From positions 18,900,357 to 18,964,356 of the forward strand of contig NC_092197.1 in NCBI RefSeq assembly GCF_043641665.1: a stretch of DNA of 64,000 nt, written 5' to 3'. This DNA comes from Enoplosus armatus (Eukaryota > Chordata > Actinopteri > Centrarchiformes > Enoplosidae). This document shows positions 21,936 through 33,805 of this stretch, one piece after another. Both the position numbers and the translations under genes were made by a program. The notes under the pieces were generated by a model. That model was not told the origin of the DNA, made no database searches, and saw only the letters and a program-made list of their open reading frames with translations. Position 1 is the stretch's first letter. Each line of letters starts with the position of its first letter.

Positions 21936-22802
21936 GCTAACAAGTGGCTAAATGAGACCACAGAGGTTGTCGCGGACAATAGCGTCTTCATGCCGAACGC
22001 GCAAACTACTCACTGGCCTCGTTGTGTTTATACTATCGGCATATCCCACACGTCTTCATCAGAAGATGCTACATTAGGAATGAGGCCCAGTTCAGGACAT
22101 CCAAACGGAATGTGCCGTTTAGATGAGCCGTATCAAATTCGGAATAATGTCGTTTTCTGAAAGATGGTGGAAAATGAGTGTGCATGTAAATGTAGTCAGT
22201 GATATTAGTCTTAGGGATGTGATAACTGCACATGGTAATAATAATTTTAAGTGTCCAGGTGCACCTGGGGGTATCTGTCTGTTGCTCAGGCGGCTCCAGT
22301 GTTCATCCAGAAAGGCATGAAGGTGGTCCATGATGCTCAAAAGCTGTGGTTTTAGTTCCATTCCACTAAACCCCCATAATGCCAATGCATTGCTCAATAA
22401 ACACATTGACAAACACAAGAGCATTACAGGTAATGACAGAAACGAACACGTTTTTTTTTTACTTTCGAGGCTCAGGTGAACTCCCGCTGACTTATTAATT
22501 ACATTACTGAAAGCAAAGAGAACAATGTCACAACAGCATTACGAGAGGGTGAGCAGCAAAAGAAGACAAAAGCTGTGAAAGTGAGACTTTCTCACCTTAA
22601 CAGCCTCTTTTTTTTTCACAAAAGAAAAAACACACGTTAAAACAGTCATTTAAACTTCAAATGATCTTTCTGGCTGATTGCACCTTTTGTTAAAATCAGG
22701 TGCATCTGAGTAGAACGTGAAGAAAGTGAGAAATCAATTTTTTTGGGGGGGGAAGGGCAACAACATCAAATAAAGGTTTGCCTTTGCAGACATAAGTCTG
22801 CA
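21936..22802. other. Sequence between the two family D copies
   Basis: A 101-codon minus frame (22424-22119) is open, but I recognise no domain in it. ATTA-rich sequence near 22460-22530 ('gacttattaattacattac') is a weak regulatory candidate. Confidence 0.35.
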
Positions 22803-22976
22803 GAGTCCTAAAACCCGGAAATGAGTCCGGTTCCCTCGTCTGGAAGTCAATGGGTTTTTCTGAATGGGTTTTTGGTTAGATATCTGTGGTTAACACAAGC
22901 TCAAGAGATTTTCACATTTTGTTCTACGACATAAAATGCGTCAGTAGATACCCCCGCTCGTGAACTCTGAAGCTTT
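22803..22976 (+). repeat. Interspersed repeat family D, copy 2
   Basis: A shorter direct copy of 21732-21935 with internal deletions, for example of the 'ggcatgttcacac' segment and part of the 'cctgaaataaggt' segment. Sequence after each copy differs, so these are separate insertions or a decayed duplication. Confidence 0.8.
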
Positions 22977-24094
22977 TACGTGTCTGTAGTTTGTTTATAG
23001 CCTAACGTTTAGCTTTTTACTCCTGGTGATTCCATTTACGCTTCAAAAATCTCAAAAAGTGGTGTTCATTAGTGAAGATTATCTCGCTGAACAAAACGTG
23101 TCAAGTATCACGAACTTTTTGTTTTGCCACAGAGCTATTATTTTCTGCAATAATCCAGTGGAAAAGTCCCATTGGCTTTTAGTCGAGGGGAACCAGGGCG
23201 ACGCTAACTTCCGCGTTGGCCTACAAAAATACGCCATCTCTACAGCGCTCTGTTACACTGTTATAAAACAACTAAAAGTAATGACAAAATAAAGAGCATG
23301 CAACAATAAATGCAATACGTGGGGTTCTAATTTCCTTAAACAAAGACAGTTCACTTCTAAGTCTGGAAAGAAACAGCCTGAACAGGTGATAAAATCTACT
23401 TCTACGCTTGTTATCCTTTCCTGAAGCGAGTCAGCGAGCTGCAGCACACCTTTGGGGGAAACTTGGCAGAACTGATGAGGAAGGTGTGAAGACTCGGGAG
23501 GAGGAGGGAGGGAAGGAAAGAGAGACTCCCTTTGGGTACATTTTCACCTCTGATGAGTGGGGGGGGGGGGGGGGGGGGGGGGGTGAGAAAAGACGAGGGA
23601 GAAACTCAACAAGAGAGGAGGAACGCAAAGCTCGAGCCCGAGCGGGAAATGAAAAGCTGCGATGTGAGCTGATAATTTGATCTCTAAGAGGGAATTATTT
23701 ATTTCTCCTCGATTACCATGTTGTTGTGAAGTTGTCAGAGAATAATCGTCCACAAAGCTCACCTGGGAAACTGTTTATTAGACTCTAATACACAAATAAA
23801 CAGATTTCTCCCTTCGAGCTTCTGGCTGCGAACTGCTCTGTACGTTTTCTGCCATCGACAAGTGCGTCTGCTGCTCTGATCCACATCGATTTGTAGGACG
23901 AGACCCCTTTATTTTAAATCGAGGTTTAGTCTTGACCTTGAAAATAGTCGTTTTACAAATTAGTCGGAACTCAAGGTCCACCATCTGGCTCCATCTGGAG
24001 TGTTCTCAGTCGTCGTGGAGGTGGCTCACGCGGCATGTCATGGCTCCGGAAACCTGCAAGGCAGGCCGACTCTAGTGGTTCAACGACCAAAAAG
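22977..24094. other. Unique or old-repeat sequence with 25-base G run
   Basis: A G run lies at 23559-23583. The stretch near 23080-23230 ('aagtcccattggcttttagt', 'ggcgacgctaacttccgc') resembles a common fish repeat tail. No gene was recognised. Confidence 0.4.
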
Positions 24095-24450
24095 TAGCTC
24101 ACAGGAAGGTACAAGTAAGTAAGCAGACAGACAGGCAGGCAGGCAGACAGACAGGGTCAGGTCACAGACGCTCAAAGGCGCAAGACAGGCACATAGCAAC
24201 GAGGATGAACTGACTGACACCGAAACGGAGGCAGTGGACCGGCTCGCGTTAGGGAGTGGCTGATGAGGGAGTGAGGCGCAGGTGGGGAGATGGGCGGGGC
24301 GGGAGCTCAGGTGAGGGGAATGAGGCGATCGCAAGGCAGACGATGGGAGTGGCAGGAACTGGAATGAGTGAAGGGGAAAGTCTGGGGGAGGGGCATCTGG
24401 GGGACGGCTCGAGGATGAGGTCCGGGCAGATGGACAAACTGTAATAGTAG
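24095..24450. repeat. GGTGAG/CAGG-rich interspersed repeat, copy 1
   Basis: A CAGACAGGCAGG block (24122-24152) leads into 'ggctgatgagggagtgaggc' and 'cagaactggaatgagtg'-like text. Blocks with this 'gaggagcaggtgagg' style recur at 38.2, 48.2 and 61.4 kb and are frequent in percomorph genomes. The class is unknown. Confidence 0.4.
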
Positions 24451-24492
24451 AGCTAGGACAGCAACTTTTTAATTTTGCCACTTTTCATTTTT

Positions 24493-24495
<3 letters not shown>

Positions 24496-24531
<36 letters not shown>
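24496..24531. repeat. (AT)n microsatellite
   Basis: Eighteen AT units run into a short AC tract. Confidence 0.95.
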
Positions 24532-24539
<8 letters not shown>

Positions 24540-25317
24540 GGTGGGGTTAATTATAGGTGACCCCAACCAGCACGCCAGGTACATCCCAATAGGGGGAGGC
24601 CATAACCTTTCGGACCCAAAGTCTCATGATGTAAGATACTGAGATGCTAAAACGAAAAAACTACATCCCCGCTTCACTTCACAAAGAAGAAACAAGAGAA
24701 ATGTCCTCCATTCATCCCCCCGGGAATCAGGGTATCGAGGCTCCCTTCGGGGAGACAGATTCTGTCCCTATGCACCCTCACTGTCTCAATGCCCGTGTCA
24801 CGTAGTCCACTCAGGCCGGGGTTGCGACTATCAAAGTGCCGATTTGTCATCATGATCGCGGAATACAACGCTTCATGCTCACAGATGTTTTCCCCGACAT
24901 AATGCTAATTACATTTTGAACAGATCAACCTCGTCTTTGGTGTTACATGTGATTCTGCCCCCCCCCCCCCTCACCTTAACATCCACACCAGACTTGGGAT
25001 GGTCAAACTGCGACATCTATGGTATAATAATATTCTGTAGTATAATAATGTTGTTCTATAGCATATATTGTACTTGTAATTCTATAGTATGAGTATGTAG
25101 TCCCCCAGGGGAATCATGTGGTTCAGCGGCATAATAATGGACTTCTCCAATCTGATAATGTCTCTCTAAAGAATAATGTAGTTCTATAATACATAATGTA
25201 GCACTACAGTATATGATCGTGTAGCATGTGCGTAAAGCTTTTGTCCACCTGACAGCTGTCACTCAGTCAGTCAAACAGAACTTGATTAAACCACAGACAA
25301 ATTACAGGCTACAGACC

Positions 25318-25320
<3 letters not shown>
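24540..25320. repeat. Unique sequence and a degenerate 'tataataatgtagttc' array
   Basis: From about 25018 to 25215 the words 'gtataataatgttgttct', 'ctgtagtataataatg', 'gtaattctatagtatgag' and 'aagaataatgtagttctata' recur every 30-40 bases, a decayed short-period tandem repeat. A C run lies near 24958-24970. Confidence 0.5.

Positions 25321-25366
<46 letters not shown>
25321..25366. repeat. GT microsatellite
   Basis: About 23 GT units. Confidence 0.95.
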
Positions 25367-25367
<1 letters not shown>

Positions 25368-26177
25368 ATGTGGGCGGTTGATGTGAAGTCCAGTGATGTG
25401 AGAGCTCTAATAGAGTGGAGTCTGGGATCAAAGGGCTCTGCAGCCGCTGTGGTCTGGTTCACCACCGATACTGACGACAACACACAGGGGGACGGGGGGG
25501 GGGACGGGGGAGAGAGGGAATGGAGCGGGTGAGGACTACCAAGGCACTCCATCAATACGTGCACACGACCACATCTCTTTTTTTTCTACATAACGTATTT
25601 TCTCCATGATGAAATTATTTGGGAAGAAAGACGATGTGCGCTATTTATGCGTTTTACCAAGATTCAGTATTTTTGATCAGGCATCCGAATAACAAGCTGA
25701 ACACAGTTCACCTAACTAAAATAATTATATTTCTCACACTCACGTCACAGCTACTCTACAGCTATCAGAACAAAGCACACTTTAGATCATTGTTTGATAA
25801 TTAGACTGATCATTTAATATTTCAAGCAGACCTCAAACTATTGTCTCAGAACCGGCTTTTATTTGAGAACGTACGGTAAGACAGTCCAAAGATCTTAGCA
25901 CGCACATGTACTAAGAAAGGCTGACATTTGTAAAAATCTTTGGTCATTTTCACTGGTTTTCAGCTTTCTGTAGCTTCACTCGCAGTGCATTCTGGGAAGG
26001 TTCTTCTACCGCCGGTTTTGGTTTGGAGTGTGCATGTGGAACATACAGTGTGTGAGAACATCTGGAGGGCTGGATAACCAGTAACCCACCCTTCCCAAAT
26101 AAGGGAAACCAGACGGAGGGGGGCACTCCGAAATACGCATGAAAACACACAAGCCACACAGTGAGATGTCACACATA
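25367..26177. other. Unique sequence, no gene seen
   Basis: A short G-rich patch lies near 25490-25510. No coding or RNA gene was recognised. Confidence 0.4.
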
Positions 26178-26188
26178 TTGCACACACG

Positions 26189-26230
<42 letters not shown>

Positions 26231-26306
26231 GCTGTCCACAGGTGGTTCCTTGGAACCAGAATAAAAAAAGCTGCTTATTTTAGATCCAGTCAACCTGGGC
26301 CCCTGG

Positions 26307-26345
<39 letters not shown>

Positions 26346-26359
26346 CGAACACACACACA
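26178..26359. repeat. Two CA microsatellites
   Basis: CA tracts at 26178-26228 and 26313-26359, each with CG/AG interruptions. Confidence 0.9.
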
Positions 26360-26811
26360 GCCATGAATTAACTCTTCGAGGGAACGTTACCTGTGGATGC
26401 ACAGCCAGTTGAGAAGACGGATAGCAGTCTCGTCTCCCTGCGTCCAGTGCCGTGATAGATCCGGGATGTCACACAAGCGGTCCTTTAATATTCCACTTGG
26501 TTGCTTGTTAGCTAACAAGCTAACGTCTCAGCTGGATAATGTTAGCTGTCTAGCTAACAATTCTTTCGCCCGTTAGCATCATAAATCTGTGGCCTTGTGT
26601 GTGGAGAATCGATTAAAGTAGCTGTGACTAGAATACGATTTCTACACAGAGAGTGCACTGAAATGAACATTAGCTTAATAGCTAACGTTAGCATAACTGT
26701 TGTTGATAAGGGCTATCATGTTTGGCAGGCCCGCCAGGATTTGACATTTATTATGTTTATTTATTTTCATTTTATTTTTTTCACTTTTAATGGAACTAGG
26801 GTAGGCTAGTT
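26360..26811. other. Unique sequence with GCTAAC-rich repeat words
   Basis: 'gttagctaacaagctaacg' and 'gctaacgttagcataac' near 26500-26700 suggest old family B-like debris. No gene was seen. Confidence 0.4.
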
Positions 26812-26880
26812 CCCCCCTGCTTCTCGTCTTTGTGCTAAGCTAGGCTAAACACATCCTGGACCTATCTCCGTCCTTGTGAT
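26812..26880 (-). repeat. Interspersed repeat family C, copy 2
   Basis: 'ttgtgctaagctaggctaaa' is the reverse-complement signature of family C, in the same orientation as copy 1. Confidence 0.5.
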
Positions 26881-28195
26881 GCGCAAGATTCAAATTGCTC
26901 TAATCAGTGTGTATTTTCTATGATCATGATGAATGACTAGACACCATCTTGCGATGAGATCATACCAGCCACAATGCCCGTCAACATGTTGAGGTTCTGA
27001 CCCATGAGTACTTAGCAGATATCACTACATTATAGTACTCACCTTGCTCGGACCACACCCATCTTTGAACCGGGCCTTCATTGTGAGCTCACACCTGTAA
27101 CGTTTTGTATACTGCATCCATCAAACAATAGGCTGGTAACAAACTTTCTAACACAACCGTAGTCTGGTGCAAGTTGCAGTCGGCGTACATCTTGATGCAG
27201 CTCCTAATGGCCACCTACAGAGGTCATTAAAGGTCAAAGATCAAAAAGTGAGCCTTTGCAGAACAGAGCTTCCTGAGGGTTGTGAGAGGGTTTGCTTCAA
27301 CACACGGCTACAGAGAGAGCACACATCCTGCTGAATGGTGACCAGATGGGGACAAAAATGTGTGGTGTGTGGTGTGTGTGTGTGTGGGAGGGAGGGGGGT
27401 GGGGGGAGGGGGGGGCACAAGTTGGGTTCTAGTTGCCATGAATGTCTCTTTGAAGGAATGAATGCTTTGAAAAGAATTCAAATGGGAGACAGAGATGATG
27501 GTGCTGCACTGTACGCTGTAGCTCAGGGGTGTTTTGTGTGTTTGTCAGCATGTGTGTGTGTGTGTGTGTGTGTGTGTTTGGATGCTCGTTTGCCTGCATG
27601 TGTGTTTGTTATGTTGACCACAAGTGAGTGTCTCGTCGGGGTTGACGTCAGGTGCAGCGCAGGTGGGCAGCAGGGGGGAGGGATGAAAAGGTCCACAAAA
27701 TAAACACACCTGATCTCATTGGACTCGTAACAGAGTGCATGACTGCAGTCATGCATGTTTATTTTTCACAGCGAAATAACTAGACAAATGATGTCGCTTC
27801 AGACCAACACTGTAAAGTGCTGCTAGCGCCCTCTAGAGGCTGCAGTGTTCATTAACGCCACTATATGAAAGAGTTGGACAGAACAAACGATGTGCTGATG
27901 ATTTCGTTAGTCTTAGAGACATACTAGTAGTGGTGCTACAAATGTTGTTGTTTGTCCTGGGGGGGCGGCACTAGAGGAAAGGTCATGAGGTCATTGCAAA
28001 GAGTCAAGTCCCAAGCTGCTGGCCAATAGCCGATGGCTTTTTGTGGCTGTTAGGAACGAGCAGCATATCTCCCCGACTATCACATCTGTCCCCTTTTAAA
28101 ACTCCATTAAAAACCTCCTTTGAAAATTGTCTTTTAGTTGCACTCTGACATTCTTCCTTCTCTAATTTAGTGAGATTGAATGCAGACATTTACGA
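26881..28195. other. Unique sequence with GT and G-rich tracts
   Basis: A short GT tract near 27360-27385 runs into G-rich sequence (27386-27415), and a GT tract lies at 27549-27577. No gene was recognised. Confidence 0.4.
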
Positions 28196-28400
28196 CGCCC
28201 ACAGCACCGGTTGCAATAACTTTGGTGATCCTCTGGCTTTTTTATGTAGCGCCATCATCAGGTCAAAATTTCAGTGGTTCGACACTATTTTAACTAAATA
28301 CTAATGACATGACTACCAGCCTCAGATGTACTTTATGTTTAGTGCTAGCTAACAACTGTTAGCATGCTAACAAGCTAGAATCTAGCTCAAATACTTACAC
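28196..28400 (-). repeat. Interspersed repeat family B, copy 4
   Basis: 'gcgccatcatcaggtcaaaa' and 'aactgttagcatgctaacaa' are reverse complements of family B words, in the correct reverse order. Confidence 0.6.
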
Positions 28401-28524
28401 GTAGCCTCAAAAAGCAGTGAGCGGGGCTGTAGACCACAGCTTGACAACAGGACACCACAAACAGAGTGAAAGGAGGGAAGTATTTTATTTGTTATATGGT
28501 TTTTCTCCTACTTTAGTTTCACCT

Positions 28525-28526
<2 letters not shown>

Positions 28527-28589
<63 letters not shown>

Positions 28590-28736
28590 GTGTGTGTGGA
28601 CATGTATTACTCATGTTGTGGGGACATAAATCTCTTTAGGGTAAGGGATTAGGGTTAGGCAAGTAGTGGTTAGGGTAAATCTCCAGGAAATGAATGTAAG
28701 TCAATGTTATGTTCACTGATTTGGTGAAAACATGAC

Positions 28737-28790
<54 letters not shown>

Positions 28791-29110
28791 TAGTTTCGCT
28801 ACAAGGACAAACAGTGCCCCCTGGGGATGAGTCTCCTTCTAGTCTCCTCTCCTGTTGTCACTTCTCTTTCTCCCTGTTATTTCTTCCTTTTCCCCTCCCT
28901 TCTTTCCCATCTTCCTTCCTTTATCCTTTTCCCCTTCCCTCCTCTCCTCCTTTCCTTCATCCTCTTGTCCTCCTTGTCACTCACTTCGTCTCCTCCGTCC
29001 TCAATTGTCTCCTCTTCTTGTGCCTTTTCCACTTGTGTTTGCCAACAGAAGAGGAGGAGAGGGGGCGACACGGCGAGGTTGAGAGGCAGAGTTAGGTAGA
29101 CACCCAAAGA
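28527..29110. repeat. Long GT tract, GT-GA compound repeat and pyrimidine tract
   Basis: A GT tract of about 72 bases (28527-28598) carries a CG interruption near its end. It is followed by 'ttagggtaagggattaggg', a GT/GA compound repeat (28737-28790) and a C/T-rich tract (28832-29030). Confidence 0.9.
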
Positions 29111-29288
29111 GAGAGAGAGAGAGAGAGCGAGAGAATCAGAAGTCATCTGGCCAAAGAAAATCCACCTGCAGCCTCAGCAGACTGAAAACATCATCACACT
29201 CCTCCCTTTACTCATTTTTTTTCCCCCTCCACTTCTCCAATTTCCACCTCATTTTACTCCCCCTCCTCTCTCCTTCTGCTACTCTCAA

Positions 29289-29323
<35 letters not shown>

Positions 29324-29637
29324 GCAGGTATGGGTGTTAGTGTACATAGAGGGGAGGGCCGAGCAAATGAAAACCTAAAATTGACATTGGTTCTAATATA
29401 TAACCCACATAGAGTGCATGCACACACACGAGCAAACAAACAAACGGACCGAAGGAGGGTCAGAAACAAAGACATGATGTGGGGGGGGGGGGGGGGGGGG
29501 TGGGCGAGGTCGTCGCATTAGGAAACAGTTGAGCTCTCTTGTTGGTTATTACATAGTTGAATTATTGTCGCACAGCAGCTTTCACTGCACCCTCATTGAA
29601 ATCATCGTCTTCATCGGTTTATATCATGCACTCAGAG
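29111..29637. repeat. GA, GT and poly-G tracts in unique sequence
   Basis: A GA run lies near 29109-29130, C/T-rich sequence at 29190-29285, a GT tract at 29291-29325 and a 20-base G run at 29481-29500. Confidence 0.85.
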
Positions 29638-29765
29638 GCCAGTTTGTTAGGTACACCCGGCCTCGAACTAATGCAGCCCAACGTAACAGTCCTGCAGCCA
29701 CTCGTGCCCCCATGAAGGTTCGAATGTGCAGTTTGTTGAAACTGTGTGTCGGTTCAACTCCATGA
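29638..29765 (+). repeat. Interspersed repeat family H
   Basis: 'ggccagtttgttaggtacac', then 'aactaatgcagccca', 'cagtcctgcag' and 'catgaaggttcgaatg', follows the word order of a widespread teleost repeat with 'ttaggtacacc' near its end. The class was not determined here. Confidence 0.55.
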
Positions 29766-30609
29766 TAAATGTGAGAGGAAACGCTTACAGGTATGATACA
29801 TTCTTTTTGTTTGTCTGTGTTTGATCCTCTTTTGTGCTTAACTCTAGTGAGGCTGTACTGAGAAAGACAGCTGTGTATCTATACTTGATAATCAGTTGTA
29901 CTCGCAGGCTGCAAAGTTGTTTTTTTTTAATTCATTCTATATGTTGGGATTGCGTGTCTGAAATGTAAATGCGATGCACTGCCATGCCCACATCGGAGCA
30001 AAGAAGAAAAAAAGAAAAATGTAATATCCGCGTGCCCGTGTTCACTCCTTTTTCCTAACAATCCCACGATGCAATGCTTCCCCTTTAACAGATGTTTGAA
30101 ATCCAGCTGAGCGACCCTACACGTTTCAGTGATGAGGCAGAATGATGATGATTCTTAAGTGTCTGAAATCTCAATTTGCCGCTCAGAGAGTAAACTACTG
30201 CACCACATTGTGAAGGGAAGCGGCTCCCGACCTGTTTTTGCTTGTGACCCTTTAAACAAAGTTCCATTTGAATATATCTGAGGGGGCCGAAGAGGTACAT
30301 CTTACGAGAAAGTAAGGATTAGAGAAAACACATTAAAAAAACATTGGGTTTTTTTTAAGCAGAATTTTCTTACTTCTTACCCCCGAAATGATCTCACAAA
30401 ACCCCTTTTGGGGTCCGCTGACTGTGGTGACTGAGTGAATGAGGGGGAGATGTGCGGATGATGGTGGGTTGTGACTAGGCTGAGGACGTATGCACATGAA
30501 GACATTTTTGGGAAACGAGAGAAAAAGTGCAGTGCTGTGAAGGAGGTGAGGTGGAAAAGGGGAGAAAGAGGAGTTGGAGAGGAGGTGCGGGGAGGTGCAG
30601 CCCCCCCCC
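29766..30609. other. Unique sequence, no gene seen
   Basis: AT-rich spacer with purine-rich sequence near 30540-30590. Nothing coding was recognised. Confidence 0.4.
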
Positions 30610-30725
30610 CTCCCCCTCCTGTCCTTAAATAAATTCCACTGGCGTCTTGTAAATTTTTATTTTTGTGGCGCTGCCGCTGCTGCTTTTTTGGCTGCGGGCC
30701 CCATCTGTCGGCCAGCTGCTAGATG
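30610..30725. other. Candidate conserved non-coding element with paired E-boxes
   Basis: A compact single-copy block contains 'aaatttttatttttgtggcg', then CATCTG (30702-30707) and CAGCTG (30713-30718) five bases apart. The GGA and GT repeats start immediately after. It could be an enhancer core, but conservation is untested. Confidence 0.3.
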
Positions 30726-30730
30726 TTTGG

Positions 30731-30749
30731 GAGGAGGAGGAGGAGGAGG

Positions 30750-30786
<37 letters not shown>

Positions 30787-30825
30787 AAGGGTTAAGGGGA
30801 GAAAATACACACACACACACACTAA
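30731..30825. repeat. (GGA)n, GT and CA microsatellites
   Basis: GGA units (30731-30751) run into GT (30752-30782), and a CA tract of about 16 bases follows (about 30807-30822). Confidence 0.9.
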
Positions 30826-30897
30826 TACAAGGAGGGATTAAAAGCTATTGGATGGGAATGTTTGCAGGTTTATGAATATGCATAATGGGAGAGGTTT

Positions 30898-31704
30898 AAA
30901 TGGGTAGGAAAGGTAGAGAGAGGGGGGGGGTGAGGGATGAAGGATGAGCAAGAGATACTCGGTAAGGTGAGAGAGGGAAAAGAGGAGGAGGGAAGAAGGA
31001 ATGAAGAATTTAGGGGTGAGAAGAGAGGTGACAAAGGAAAGAGGGATGAAAGATGGAGGAGGGGAGTGGAGGAAGATAGACAAGGAAGAGGTGAGAAAAA
31101 AAGAAAAGGAAAGAAGGAATACACATGGGGTGAGGATGGAGAAAGGGGAGGAAGACAAAGGACGGGAAAGATGGAAATAACAAGGGGAAAGAATAAAAAT
31201 GGAGAGGAAATGAGTGGTGAAAAGGAGGAGGAGGAGGCGGAGGAGAAGAGATGGAGGTGGAAGAAAAGAAGTAATGTGGAAGAGAGGCGGAAGAGGAGGA
31301 AATGAGGGGGGTGAATGGAAGGGGGGACAGAAGATGAGCAGAAGTAGGGAGGCAAGAAGGAGCTGAAAGGGAGAGAGGGGAAAGAGAGGAAGAATAAATG
31401 AAGGGGTGAGGAAGGGGAAGGGAAGGAAAGACAGAAGGGGACACAGTGGGAGGTGAGGAGAGCAAGCGAGGGTGGAGACGAGGGAGAGGAGAGAGGGGGA
31501 GGAATGAGAGGGAAAATGGGGTTGACGAGGGACAGAGAAGGGACGAGGTGGGAGGATAGAGAGAGAGCAGAAACAAGGGAGGAAGAAGAAGAAGAAGAAG
31601 AAGAAGACGAGGCAAGGAAGGGAGGCGGAAGTAAGAAAAGAAAGGGAGTGGGTAGGGGAGGAGAGGGGGAAGAAGGGATGGATGGATGGATGGATGGATG
31701 GATG
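30898..31704. repeat. Long polypurine tract ending in (GGAT)n
   Basis: About 800 bases are almost only A and G on the plus strand, with few pyrimidines. The tract includes (GAA)n near 31580-31605 and ends in TGGA units (31678-31704). It creates long Ser/Pro/Leu/Phe-rich open frames on the minus strand (up to 410 codons) that are composition artefacts. Mirror-repeat purine tracts can form H-DNA. Confidence 0.9.
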
Positions 31705-32460
31705 TGTTTGGGCGTGGTGCCAGTCCCAGGATGGGGGGACCTTTGGGCAAGGCATCAGGGGGAAAGAGAAACAGATGGTTTGTGAACCTTTTATTAGGCG
31801 TTGATAAAGAAAGAAAATCACCAAAAATAAAAAAAACCCAAAAACATAAATCAAGCGCGCCGTGAAAACAGCAGCTATGTGCAGTTTCTCTCGAGGTGCG
31901 TTTGCTTTTGTCACTTTTCAGCGATTCCCTCCTCATTTTACCAGATTGTTGTTGTGTCCCCCCCCCCCACCCCCACCCCTCCGACTTGATGTTGATTGAA
32001 ATACAGATAAAGACACGCCTGCTTGTACTGGGTTTGTGAAGACCCTCAAAAAAAACATAGCCCCCAACCCCCCCCCCCCGGTTTATTACACTTTCAGTAC
32101 TCAGGGCTTCCGTATGGGGAACTTGGGACACATTAAGAAAAAAAATGGTGAAAATAGACATATATTTTCCAAAGATCCAAGAACACTTGGTCTCACATTT
32201 CCCATAATGCAACTCGACAGCGTCTTTCATCAGACCACCCACTTCTTTCGAACGCCGCGCCTTCTGTTTTTTAGCGCACGCTACGTCTTTGTCAAAACTG
32301 CCGTGGTCACCCTGCTGACATCACTATGACATCACCAAGCCTAATAAAACAAGAAGTAACTGGTCCTGACAAACACAGGCACCCTTGAAGAGCTTGTGTG
32401 CTGAGGAATCGTCCCAACAATTCCCAACGAGACGGAGCTCGTTCTCACTTTCCCAAAATG
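31705..32460. other. Unique sequence, no gene seen
   Basis: C-rich runs lie near 31960-31980 and 32070-32080. No coding exon was recognised. Confidence 0.4.
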
Positions 32461-32660
32461 TTACCCCCCCCCCCCCCTTTCCAAAGATGTACTTACTTTA
32501 AAAAAAAAAAGGTTGTCGCTTCCCGAGTATGACCTCAAAACATCGTCGCTTTTCCAAGAATATCCAGACTTTTCTAAAAAAAAAAAAAAAAAAAAAAAAA
32601 TGCGCCCAATCTCCAAAAAAACTAAAATCGTCCTCACTCACAAGGTACAAACCTGAAACG
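32461..32660. repeat. Poly-C, poly-A and 'ttttccaaaga' degenerate repeat
   Basis: A C run (32464-32477), an A run (about 32577-32600) and recurring 'ttccaaaga/ttccaagaa' and 'cgtcctcactca' words make up this block. It resembles the repeat at 34140-34290. Confidence 0.5.
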
Positions 32661-32749
32661 GGTCCAAACAAACGTGGAAATGTGAGAAGAGCAAATACAC
32701 ACAAACACATTCACACACAGGGAAGTTGGAGGCTTGAGCTCGTAGTGCA

Positions 32750-32947
32750 AAAAAAAAAAAACACACACACACACACCAAAAGAAATGAACTGTTGGCACA
32801 CATGCAGTATGTGTGTGTGTGTGTGTGCATGAATGTGTGTGTAGCTGTAATTTTTCGGTCCAGGTCAGCCACTGTTGTGTGTGTGACCTACTTTTACTGG
32901 ACGGACATCCTAAAACACAACATCCTCTCTCTCTCTCTCTCGCTGTG

Positions 32948-33007
<60 letters not shown>

Positions 33008-33010
33008 GCT

Positions 33011-33100
<90 letters not shown>

Positions 33101-33192
33101 GGGTTGATAAATCTGTCCGGGGTGATTCTTTCTTTCTTTTTTTATTTTGTTTGTTTGTTCCTCTGTTGTTGCTTTACACAGCAATGGGCATA

Positions 33193-33229
<37 letters not shown>

Positions 33230-33230
33230 T
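32750..33230. repeat. CA, GT and long (TC)n microsatellites
   Basis: A CA tract follows an A run near 32750-32776, and a short GT tract lies at about 32811-32827. The TC tract covers 32934-33097 with TGTC and CGCTGTG interruptions, and a GT tract lies at 33195-33227. Confidence 0.9.
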
Positions 33231-33694
33231 GGTCCTATTTATGGGACAAAAGCCTTCAGTGACCCAATAAGGGAAACAGAAATCTGAGCATTTCATTGTG
33301 AAACAGCTCTTCTGCTTTTATCAACAAGCCCTGTTTAAAAAAAAAAAAAAAAAAACTAACAGAAAGAGCCCTGACACCATTTTTCACAAATAACTTTCAC
33401 ACGTTTCACTCTTATCTGATACACAAAAGGCAGAAAAGTAAGAGTGACATTTAAAACCATGTCAACAGTTTTCCTCCTTCACATAACAGCCCCTGTTACT
33501 TCTATGACTTGTTTTCTTGACTATGTTCGGTGCACCCGATGCCGTGGATACAAAAGGAGGAGAAGGAGAATGCAACAGTTGAACAAACAGCAAGTCAATC
33601 TGCAATCATGTGACCCACAAAAAACACTTTCTGGCCATCCCCTGACACCCCCTCATCCCAAACTTAACTTACATGGCGCCTTTCAACCGTAATC
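33231..33694. other. Unique sequence, no gene seen
   Basis: An A run lies near 33337-33354. Nothing else was recognised. Confidence 0.4.
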
Positions 33695-33805
33695 TGGGGT
33701 TCAGTGTCTTGCTCAAGGACACTCCAGCGTGAGCACAGGAGGAGTCGGTCATTGAGCCACACAATTAGTGGACAATCCGCTTTACCTGCTGAGCCACAGG
33801 CGGCG
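33695..33805 (+). repeat. Interspersed repeat family J
   Basis: 'ggggttcagtgtcttgctca', 'aggacactccagcg', 'gtcggtcattgagccac' and 'aatccgctttacctgctgag' follow the order of a very common teleost repeat 3' region. Confidence 0.65.

Noticed and set aside
22119..22424. 101-codon minus-strand frame with some protein-like composition
   Set aside because: I could not tie it to any transposase or host family. It lies between two repeat copies and may be old transposon debris, which is too weak to call.
28640..28670. 'ttagggtaagggattaggg' as interstitial telomere repeat
   Set aside because: Only three imperfect TTAGGG-like words occur. The phrase 'gggttagg' commonly follows GT repeats in fish.
31010..32242. 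Minus-strand frames of 358 and 410 codons
   Set aside because: They are Ser/Pro/Leu/Phe-only translations of the purine tract, with no domains. The composition explains the lack of stops.
33707..33800. Possible tRNA-like A/B box words near 'ggttcagtgtc'
   Set aside because: No cloverleaf can be folded. The text belongs to a dispersed fish repeat.
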